Assembly (NCBI GenBank): GCA_013698305.1
Contig: JACCVC010000300.1
Location: 1 to 20,798 of the forward strand
DNA length: 20,798 nt
Origin: Chloroflexia bacterium
Lineage (GTDB): Bacteria; Chloroflexota; Chloroflexia; Thermomicrobiales; UBA6265
Direction of reading: 5' to 3'
The translations under genes and the position numbers were made by a program. Below are positions 7,480 through 12,991 of this stretch, in pieces. The notes below the pieces were generated by a model. The model did no database searches. It saw only the letters and a list, made by a program, of their open reading frames with translations, and had not been told where the DNA came from. The stretch's first letter is position 1, and each line of letters starts with the position of its first letter.

Positions 7480-7749
7480 ATGCCGTCTCCACCCAGCTGG
7501 CGAGGGGCGATCGCGACCTGGAGCGCCGCCGCCTGGATGGTGATGCAACAATTCGGCGTGCCCGCCCCTTCGAGGGTCGCATCCGGGAGTCGCGTGGTAT
7601 GGATCCAGGACATTACCAGCTTGCTCGAGGAGCGGGAGTCACTCGCCGATGGTCGGGTGATCACCATTCCGGTCGGCGAGCGTGCTCGGTTTGTCGATCG
7701 GAATCGTGATCGTGAGTTCTCGCGTGAAGAGATGATGAGGCCGAACTAG
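7480..7749 (+). CDS. Small uncharacterised protein downstream of the DarA-like gene
   Basis: I do not recognise this 89-residue protein. The ATG at 7480 has a good ribosome-binding site (AGAGGA, 7468-7473, 6 bases away), starting two bases past the stop of the DarA-like gene, so co-translation is likely. A GTG at 7465 overlapping that stop (GTGA) is an alternative start. The first 25 residues are Trp/Ala rich and moderately hydrophobic. The rest looks like a compact alpha/beta unit (SRVVWIQDITSLLEE, then GRVITIPVGERARFVD). It ends with DRNRDREFSREE, which resembles an EF-hand or dockerin-like loop but is a single copy. A competing frame over the same bases has more arginine and no ribosome-binding site. 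The end coincides with the end of the convergent SWIM gene, which supports this frame. Confidence 0.6.
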   Translation: MPSPPSWRGAIATWSAAAWMVMQQFGVPAPSRVASGSRVVWIQDITSLLEERESLADGRVITIPVGERARFVDRNRDREFSREEMMRPN

Positions 7750-8027
7750 CCGACCAGTGCCTCGGTCGCCTGCTCATCATAGCGGGCCCGGTCCGGCAGC
7801 ATCCCGCCGAGTATCTGCTGCATGGCCATGACGTGCGCGCAGGTACTGCCCACGAGATGGGCTTCGAAGGTGTGACAGGAGCAGTTCCAGCCTGCGTCTG
7901 TCAGTTCCACCGTATAGCTGTCGTGCCCGCCCTGGAAGGAGGCCTTGAATGACTCAAACGAGATGCGCTCTGGTTCCCGCGCGTATCGATGTGCTTTCTC
8001 GATCTTGCCGATCATACTTGAGTTCAT
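7746..8027 (-). CDS. Small SWIM-type zinc-finger protein
   Basis: This 93-residue protein carries the SWIM pattern CxC-xn-CxH, seen as CSCHTFEAHLVGSTCAH in the middle. SWIM domains bind one zinc and are linked to DNA or protein contacts; they occur both as small free proteins and as parts of SNF2 helicases and other proteins. Here the gene encodes little else: a basic N-terminal helix (IGKIEKAHRYAREPER), a strand pair (YTVELTDAGWNC), the finger and a C-terminal helix. The ATG at 8027 follows AAGGAG with 9 bases between. Longer versions of the frame have no better site. The partner and target are unknown. Its TAG shares the palindrome CTAG with the stop of the opposing gene. Upstream on its own strand lies a tiny ORF with a terminator that might attenuate it. 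Confidence 0.8.
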   Translation of the reverse strand: MNSSMIGKIEKAHRYAREPERISFESFKASFQGGHDSYTVELTDAGWNCSCHTFEAHLVGSTCAHVMAMQQILGGMLPDRARYDEQATEALVG

Positions 8028-8146
8028 GAAGCTTCGCTCCTTGATTCTTGTGACAGCGGCCGATCCGATAACAGTCAACGTCGAGAAACCCCATTTGTCC
8101 TGCGCCGCATTCCGGGTGAGTGCGCGGGCGGACTCCTCCGGTATGC

Positions 8147-8187
8147 AAAAAGGCGCCCCCGTGGATCGTGCATCCTCGGGTGCGCCT
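8147..8187 (-). terminator. Intrinsic terminator just after a ten-codon ORF
   Basis: Read on the minus strand, AGGCGCACCC pairs with GGGGGCGCCT (nine pairs, one mismatch). A 2x2 internal loop, a further GGAT/ATCC stem and a five-base loop GCACG follow, and a run of five T comes after the stem. The strand is certain because the opposite side has no T-run. The stem base directly abuts the stop codon of the tiny ORF. It lies about 120 bases upstream of the SWIM gene. Confidence 0.8.
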
Positions 8188-8220
8188 CTAACGCCATTTG
8201 CCTGGCAAAGCCTTTAACAT
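8188..8220 (-). CDS. Ten-codon ORF with a very strong ribosome-binding site (leader peptide candidate)
   Basis: ATG to TAG encodes the peptide MLKALPGKWR. The start is preceded by AGGAGGTGA five to six bases on, close to a full match to the 3' end of 16S rRNA and the strongest ribosome-binding site in the window. Codons such as TTA, AAA and CGT are less GC-rich than those of neighbouring genes. The stop codon touches the base of an intrinsic terminator, so a ribosome paused there could keep the hairpin from folding, as in leader-peptide control. The downstream gene on this strand is the SWIM protein. Alternatives are a small RNA with an incidental ORF or a free micropeptide. An in-frame upstream ATG at 8277 would give 29 residues, but it lies only two bases after the proposed -10 element. 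Confidence 0.5.
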   Translation of the reverse strand: MLKALPGKWR

Positions 8221-8279
8221 GGTCACCTCCTGTGAAGCCGTTCGCTTCCACCATTTGGAGTTTCTCGTCTTGGCCATGG

Positions 8280-8288
8280 AGTATACCA
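8280..8288 (-). promoter_or_regulatory. Extended -10 promoter element for the tiny-ORF transcript
   Basis: On the minus strand the sequence TGGTATACT matches an extended -10 (TG-N-TATACT, five of six in the hexamer). No good -35 is found 16-18 bases upstream. Transcription would begin near 8273 and give an RNA of about 125 bases up to the terminator at 8147. The core GTATAC is palindromic, so a weaker plus-strand element (TATACC) may also serve mobA. Confidence 0.45.
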
Positions 8289-8301
8289 ATGTGAACGCAG
8301 C

Positions 8302-8985
8302 ATGGCTACTGTCGCAGAAGTCAAAATGACTCATTCGGATGGTCGAGGCATGAGTGCGGCAGTGCTTGCAGGCGGTTTGAGCCGGAGGATGGGTACGCCG
8401 AAAGCGATGCTCAGAGTGCCGGAGCATGGACCGACGATGCTGGAGCGAGTTGTTCGCGTGGTGCGGCGTTGCACTAATCAGGTGATGTTGGTCGGCACTC
8501 GGGAATCCGTCTATCCACCGGAGGTGACCGATGTACAGCACGTCTTCGATGCAGGCGCTGGACCCGTCGGTGGCTTGATTGCGGCGCTGCGTGCCAGCGA
8601 TCATCCGAACGTGCTGGTTACGGGCTGCGATCTTCCGTTTCTATCGGAAGAGGTGGTGCGCCTGGTGATCGAGCGATCTGTGGAATCAGGGCGTGGAGTT
8701 TGCCCGTCGATCCCAGATGCAACCGGATCCGAGTCACTGCAACCGCTGCTCGCTCTCTACCACCGTGACGATGTCGAAGAGATCACCGAGTTGTTTAAGG
8801 CTGGCGAGCACTCTCTGGTCAGGATCGTGGAGGCGTTGAACATGGCACAGTTGCGGGTGGAAAAGCTCATCGCAATCGATGCTTGGCAATGGTCGTTCTT
8901 CAATGTGAACACGACCGCTGATCTCGACGTGGCTCGGCGTCACGCCGCCCTTACCGAGCGGAACGACAACGATATTCTTGAATGA
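8302..8985 (+). CDS. mobA: Molybdenum cofactor guanylyltransferase
   Basis: By family, this enzyme transfers GMP from GTP to molybdopterin, making the MGD cofactor for DMSO-reductase-type enzymes in the cytosol. The nucleotide-binding signature LAGGLSRRMGTPKA is near the N-terminus. DAGAGPVGGLIAAL contacts the base, VTGCDLPFL holds the metal-binding Asp, and FNVNTTADLD is the usual C-terminal motif. The start is uncertain. ATGs at 8302, 8326 and 8350 are in frame and none has a strong ribosome-binding site. The family usually starts only a few residues before the LAGG motif, which favours 8350, so the first 16 residues given here may not be made. No molybdoenzyme or other cofactor gene is beside it. 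Its end meets the start region of the YkvA-like gene. Confidence 0.88.
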   Translation: MATVAEVKMTHSDGRGMSAAVLAGGLSRRMGTPKAMLRVPEHGPTMLERVVRVVRRCTNQVMLVGTRESVYPPEVTDVQHVFDAGAGPVGGLIAALRASDHPNVLVTGCDLPFLSEEVVRLVIERSVESGRGVCPSIPDATGSESLQPLLALYHRDDVEEITELFKAGEHSLVRIVEALNMAQLRVEKLIAIDAWQWSFFNVNTTADLDVARRHAALTERNDNDILE

Positions 8986-9017
8986 CAGAGTTCCTGATGA
9001 TCGAAAGCGAGGACCAG

Positions 9018-9380
9018 ATGGCAGAGTCTGTTGATGATCTCAATATGCTTCAGCGCGCGCAGTTGGTGTGGAGCCTGCTCCGGGATGACCGGATTTCAGT
9101 CTGGCTCAGACGGGTGGGTCCGATGGCGATCCTCGCATACGTGATTTCGCCAATCGACCTGATCCCGGATCTTATCCTGGGTGTTGGTCAGGTCGACGAT
9201 GTGGGAGTTGCGGCGGTCGGGATGATCCTGTTGCTGCGGTTGATCACCCGGTACGCGCCCGAGGCGGTCGTAGCCGAGCATGTTGCCCGAATCGCAGGCA
9301 AGCCGTGGCAACCGACGGACGGAACACGAGCCCACGACAATGAAACCATCGAAACAACGGGTCGGGTGCATCGGCGCTGA
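9018..9380 (+). CDS. YkvA/DUF1232 family small membrane protein
   Basis: This 120-residue protein contains the DUF1232 core AYVISPIDLIPDLILGVGQV followed by DDVG and a hydrophobic helix (MILLLRLI). In this family the SPIDLIPD motif forms part of a membrane-inserted hairpin. The biochemical role is unknown, so no function is assigned. The start at 9018 has GAGG (9009-9012) five bases upstream. An alternative ATG at 8982 overlaps the mobA stop as ATGA and would add 12 residues, but nothing resembling a ribosome-binding site precedes it. In either case it is probably cotranscribed with mobA. The last 30 residues are polar and probably flexible. Confidence 0.85.
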   Translation: MAESVDDLNMLQRAQLVWSLLRDDRISVWLRRVGPMAILAYVISPIDLIPDLILGVGQVDDVGVAAVGMILLLRLITRYAPEAVVAEHVARIAGKPWQPTDGTRAHDNETIETTGRVHRR

Positions 9381-9391
9381 CAAACATGTCT

Positions 9392-9407
9392 GCCCGCGAC
9401 TGCGGGC
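9392..9407. terminator. GC-rich hairpin between convergent genes
   Basis: GCCCGC and GCGGGC form a perfect six-pair stem closed by GACT, in the 95-base spacer between the YkvA-like gene (plus) and the TPR gene (minus). No clear T-run follows on either strand, so termination is plausible by position but weakly supported. Confidence 0.35.
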
Positions 9408-9475
9408 TGATACAGGATCAGCCTCTACGCGATCCGGTGGGTGGATCACCTGGTGTTGTTGAGCCGGATTCGGTA

Positions 9476-10360
9476 TTACATGTCGTCTTCGGGGTCGTCG
9501 GCGATGGCTTTGTCAACATATGACGCCGCGTCCTCGTCTATCGCGTCTGGCTCATCCTCGTCGTCATCGTCGGCGACCGGTTCGTCGTCAGCTTCCTCTC
9601 CATCATCGGCCAGGTCGTCGTCTTCGTCACCGAAGGTGAAATCTGCTTCCTCGCGACGGGAGAGAATCTCTCGCTCGCGCATGAGCTCGGAGATGGCGCG
9701 ATTTTGCCGGGGAAGGCCAGTGACGCCCTGGTGGGACTGCTCGCGGAAGACTTCGCGTAGGATAAACCTCAGGCTGTGCCCGGACATGCCGAGCGCATAG
9801 AACTCATAGCGGTTGCCGGCATTGACAAGGTCGATCAGCCTGCGGCCAATACGCTCTTCGAGCTCGCCAAGGCGTTCACCGGTGCGGGACAGTACCACGA
9901 CCGTGGTTCCCTGGATCTCCACGGTAAGTTGCTCTCCCGGCGAGACCACCGCCAGGATTGCCTCGTCGGCCGGCCGGGCGAGCTCGTCGACCCATGTCTT
10001 GCCGATCTCTTCGATGAACACTCCTGCTCGAGGGGATGGAACGACATCGCTCCCCTGCGGGATCGTGGCGTCGGCGTTGCCAAGCATCTCAAGCCGCTGA
10101 AGATTCCGGCGAGCGATCATGTTGGCGGGATCGACGTTGAGTGATTCTGAATAGGCGTCCCAGGACTCCTGCAACCGGCCGAGTTCGAGCAGCGCATGTC
10201 CCTTGCGGTTGAGCGCCTCCGCGTCTCGGGGAAATCGCTCGAGAAAGGTGTCGTTGACCTCAAGTGAGCGTTCCCAATCCCCCTCAAGGGCGACCTCGAG
10301 GGTTGACGCCAGCATCTGGCGTTTGGTGGGCTGGGAGGCAGTGGCAGGTGTGTCGGTCAA
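9476..10360 (-). CDS. TPR protein with a strongly acidic C-terminal tail
   Basis: This protein of about 294 residues is of unknown function. The N-terminal third holds two helical-pair repeats of TPR type (EGDWERSLEVNDTFLERFPR, then a unit starting with DAEALNRKGHALLELGRL and a unit ending SLNVDPANMIARRNL). A middle beta-rich region (LTVEIQGTTVVVLSRTGERL) and a helix with FILREVFREQ follow; I cannot name that domain. The last 58 residues are very acidic: about 32 are Asp or Glu. The start is a TTG at 10360 preceded by AAAGGA eight bases upstream. The frame continues upstream without a better signal, and an internal ATG lies about 16 codons further in. It follows miaB on the same strand with a gap of 64 bases, so the two may be cotranscribed. 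Confidence 0.75.
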   Translation of the reverse strand: MTDTPATASQPTKRQMLASTLEVALEGDWERSLEVNDTFLERFPRDAEALNRKGHALLELGRLQESWDAYSESLNVDPANMIARRNLQRLEMLGNADATIPQGSDVVPSPRAGVFIEEIGKTWVDELARPADEAILAVVSPGEQLTVEIQGTTVVVLSRTGERLGELEERIGRRLIDLVNAGNRYEFYALGMSGHSLRFILREVFREQSHQGVTGLPRQNRAISELMREREILSRREEADFTFGDEDDDLADDGEEADDEPVADDDDEDEPDAIDEDAASYVDKAIADDPEDDM

Positions 10361-10424
10361 AGTGATGTTCCTTTCGTCGGAATTGACGGTACGACAGGAT
10401 TGTCTGGTTGCTAGCTGATGCGCC

Positions 10425-11789
10425 CTAGCGTGGGGCGCCAGTGGCTTCACCGATCAGAAACCACGGAGAGGTTCGTGTGATGCGAACGTCGACGAGTTTG
10501 CCGGTGAGGTCGCGGTTGTCATCGAAATGCACGAGGGTATTTCCACGCGTGCGCCCGGTCCATCTACCCTTTGATAGACCCTCCACGAGCACTTCGTACG
10601 ATTTGCCGAGACGCTCATTGTTGATTTCCGTGCATTGGCGCTCCTGGAGCTTCTCAAGGACCTGATGGCGGCGATGTTTCTCCTCATGCGGGATGTCGTC
10701 ATCCCATCGGGCCGAGAGCGTGCCCGGACGCGGAGAGTACATCGCGAGATGTACCTTTTCGCACCTGGTCCGTTCGAGCATGTCGTAGGTCTGCGCGAAC
10801 TGCTCGTCAGTCTCGCCAGGGAAGCCGACGATAATGTCGGTGGCCACGGTGACGTCAGGCATTTGCCGCCGGGTGTAGGCGATGCGTTCCATCCACAGAT
10901 CGCGGGTGTAGGTTCGTCGCATCCGCCGAAGCACTTCGTTGTCGCCGGCCTGTACCGGGAGGTTCATGTGCTCGCAGCCGGTGCGGAGATCGGCCATGGT
11001 GTCGATGATCTCATCGGACATGTATTTCGGATGCGACGTGAGGAACCGAAGCCGCTCCAGACCCGGAACCTTGTCGACCTCCCGTAGCAGCATGGCGAGG
11101 CTTGGCGTATCCGGCAGGTCATGGCCGTAAGCGTTGACGGTCTGGCCGAGCAGCGTGACTTCCCGGACGCCGGTCTCGACCACGCGCTCGACCTCTCGAA
11201 CGATGTCGACAAGAGGGCGGCTTGTTTCCTTGCCCCGGCGATAGGGCACGATGCAGTAGGAGCAGAGGAAGTTGCAGCCATAGATGATCGGAATGTAAGC
11301 CGTGACGCTGGCAGTGCCTGGCTGCTGCTCGGGCAGGTAATAGTGCGGCAGTTGCTGGAGGTCATCATCGAGATCGGAAAGCTCGGGAACGACCTGTTGC
11401 AGTTTCCCGAAATCGGACGGATCGAAAAAGAGATCGACGTGTGGAAACGTCTGGCGGAGCTTCTCCTGCTGGCGGGTGACCATGCAGCCGGTCAGCACAA
11501 GCGGAACCTCGGGCTTTTCTCGTTTGAGCCTGGCCAGGTTGTTCAGCTTTCCGGACACCCTGTCCTCGGCGGACTGCCGCACGACACACGAGTTCAACAC
11601 CACGATATCGGCGTCATCTTCGTTTCGGGTCGGTTCATAGCCGACTTCCTGGAGCATGGCGGCGACTTTGGACGAGTCGGCCTCGTTCATCTGACAGCCG
11701 ATCGTCCAGATGAAGAATCGCTTGCCGTTTCGAGGCAGTCGGGCCGGGCTTGTCCTGGGCTGTATTTGCAAGAGTGGACTGTTTGACAC
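10425..11789 (-). CDS. miaB: tRNA-2-methylthio-N6-dimethylallyladenosine synthase
   Basis: This 454-residue radical-SAM methylthiotransferase adds a methylthio group to i6A37 of tRNAs that read UNN codons. The N-terminal UPF0004 domain has cysteines for the second iron-sulfur cluster at about 32 (TIGCQMNEAD), 68 (NSCVVR) and 102 (TGCMVT). The radical-SAM cluster is CNFLCSYC, Cys172, 176 and 179, within the MiaB-type YGCNFLCSYCIVPYRRG. A C-terminal TRAM domain ends the protein. The start is a GTG at 11789 with TGGAG six bases upstream, giving the usual family length. The ATG at 11864 overlaps the -10 box (TATAATG) and cannot be in the mRNA if that promoter is used. The enzyme consumes SAM, but no link to the metK group is visible beyond that. 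Confidence 0.94.
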   Translation of the reverse strand: MSNSPLLQIQPRTSPARLPRNGKRFFIWTIGCQMNEADSSKVAAMLQEVGYEPTRNEDDADIVVLNSCVVRQSAEDRVSGKLNNLARLKREKPEVPLVLTGCMVTRQQEKLRQTFPHVDLFFDPSDFGKLQQVVPELSDLDDDLQQLPHYYLPEQQPGTASVTAYIPIIYGCNFLCSYCIVPYRRGKETSRPLVDIVREVERVVETGVREVTLLGQTVNAYGHDLPDTPSLAMLLREVDKVPGLERLRFLTSHPKYMSDEIIDTMADLRTGCEHMNLPVQAGDNEVLRRMRRTYTRDLWMERIAYTRRQMPDVTVATDIIVGFPGETDEQFAQTYDMLERTRCEKVHLAMYSPRPGTLSARWDDDIPHEEKHRRHQVLEKLQERQCTEINNERLGKSYEVLVEGLSKGRWTGRTRGNTLVHFDDNRDLTGKLVDVRITRTSPWFLIGEATGAPR

Positions 11790-11862
11790 GGGAGGCTCCA
11801 GACAACGACACGCCGAAGCGCTCCACGTATCGTCGTAGAGCTGCCCGGTACATCGACGCTTC

Positions 11863-11868
11863 ATTATA
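11863..11868 (-). promoter_or_regulatory. Consensus -10 box for miaB
   Basis: The minus strand reads TATAAT, a perfect -10 hexamer, 74 bases before the GTG start. No matching -35 is seen at normal spacing. The leader would be about 65 bases. It sits next to the divergent spacer palindrome at 11917-11930. Confidence 0.5.
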
Positions 11869-11916
11869 ACGAAAACAGGTGGAAGGCGTTTGGTTGCGAT
11901 CGAGAAGTCGCATGAG

Positions 11917-11930
11917 AGTGTACGTACACT
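11917..11930. promoter_or_regulatory. 14-bp perfect palindrome between divergent genes
   Basis: AGTGTACGTACACT is self-complementary over all 14 bases. It lies about 50 bases upstream of the miaB -10 box and 110 bases upstream of the exported-protein gene. Its size and symmetry fit a binding site for a dimeric regulator. I cannot assign it to a regulator family. Confidence 0.5.
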
Positions 11931-12040
11931 GAGCGGCGGAAGAGGCGCGTGGTAGTCTGAACTGAGCCTGAAGTGGTATTCGCTGCTTGCGCTTCTGAGG
12001 ACCTTCTGGTGGTCCCGCACCGCGTTATGGGAGATCTATC

Positions 12041-12967
12041 GTGTCGACCCGCTCTCCGAATCGAATGCCTGCTCCGATCCTGGCGCTCATGGTGGCCGTG
12101 CTTCTCGCCTTCAGCATAATCCCTGCTGCCCGCGCCCAGAACGTCGACTGGATGACTTCCGACCAGGCGGCGGCGCTCGACTTGTCGTTCGACGTCATGG
12201 TACCTGTTGGGATCCCAACACCGTTCGAAGGAAGTCCGGCAATAGGCGGAAGCGGCGGGTACTACAGCCTCTACTGGGTCAACTATGGCGGAGCACCTAC
12301 GTACCTGCAAATCGAGGGACTGGTTGGCGGCTCACTTCCAGCAGGGTCGCCCGCTGATCTCAATAAGCAGCTTTTCGTCAACGCCTCGGTCCAGGGATAC
12401 GAGGCTATCCATGATGTCACGTCAATCTACGACAACGTTTGGTGGATCGCGGGAGGCGTGCTCTACACGGTCAGCAGCAATAACATGACGGGCACGGATA
12501 GCCTTTCGCTGGCCAACTCGCTGATCGCGTTGCAGCAACCTGTCCAGCAGGAACTCGTCCCACTCACGCCGATGCCGAGACCGCCCGCCGCCACTACCGT
12601 ACCCGAGCCCCAGGTTCAGGCGGGCACGGGAGGTAGCAACATTGCCGATGCTCTACCAACGCAGCCACCAACAGAATCGGCCACGGATGCAGCCGACATT
12701 GTCAGTGTGCCTGATGCCGTCAGCGATTCTGCGCCCGACGAATCGGTTGGTGACGTTTCAAGAGCGGCCCCGTCGCCGGACGCTATCTCTGAATCGGTCG
12801 CTGATGATGGTGACGTTTCCGGCCCGACATCATTCCTCGAGTCAGATACATCAGGGCTCGTAAACGCGCTTTCAGGTTCGGTCGCGCTCTCCGATGGCAC
12901 TGCGGGGCCGACACTGCCGAGCGGTGGCGACGGTACCGGTGGCATTCGTCAAATCGCAATTCCGTAG
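12041..12967 (+). CDS. Exported protein with a DUF4367-like domain and disordered tail
   Basis: This 308-residue predicted secreted protein has a Sec signal peptide at about 1-33: a basic start, the hydrophobic core ILALMVAVLLAFSII, and probable cleavage after ARA. The mature part (about 34-170) has a beta-rich look, with YYSLYWVNYG and then a segment ending VWWIAGGVLYTVSSNNMTG. The latter, followed by SLSLANSL, resembles the end of DUF4367 domains found outside the membrane on some anti-sigma and sporulation-type proteins; this is a tentative likeness. From about 180 on it is a low-complexity tail rich in Pro, Ser, Asp, Thr and Val, with degenerate repeats. No sortase motif or anchor is seen. 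The GTG start has GGGAG (12029-12033) upstream. It converges on the histidine kinase with 24 bases between. Confidence 0.7.
   Translation: MSTRSPNRMPAPILALMVAVLLAFSIIPAARAQNVDWMTSDQAAALDLSFDVMVPVGIPTPFEGSPAIGGSGGYYSLYWVNYGGAPTYLQIEGLVGGSLPAGSPADLNKQLFVNASVQGYEAIHDVTSIYDNVWWIAGGVLYTVSSNNMTGTDSLSLANSLIALQQPVQQELVPLTPMPRPPAATTVPEPQVQAGTGGSNIADALPTQPPTESATDAADIVSVPDAVSDSAPDESVGDVSRAAPSPDAISESVADDGDVSGPTSFLESDTSGLVNALSGSVALSDGTAGPTLPSGGDGTGGIRQIAIP
12740..12820 (+). repeat. Degenerate repeat in the tail of the exported protein
   Basis: The DNA GAATCGGT followed by TGGTGACGTTTC appears twice (12740-12759 and 12791-12819), the second copy with an insertion of nine bases. GAATCGG alone also occurs at 12674. 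The protein equivalents are ESV..GDVS units. It suggests tail growth by local duplication. Confidence 0.4.
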
Positions 12968-12991
12968 CTCGCCGTTCGCGGTCTGGATGCT

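Noticed and set aside
7254..7709. Alternative plus-strand frame over the small gene after the DarA-like gene
   Set aside because: It begins within the DarA-like gene, is arginine-rich in the manner of shifted frames, and has no ribosome-binding site.
8188..8604. Minus-strand open frame of 138 codons ending at the tiny ORF
   Set aside because: Most of it is antisense to mobA, and its composition follows from the mobA codons. Only the last ten codons have a ribosome-binding site, so these were kept as a separate tiny ORF.
11790..12020. Upstream extension of miaB, including an ATG at 11864
   Set aside because: The ATG overlaps a perfect TATAAT, the extra 25 or more residues match nothing in MiaB proteins, and the GTG at 11789 has a ribosome-binding site.
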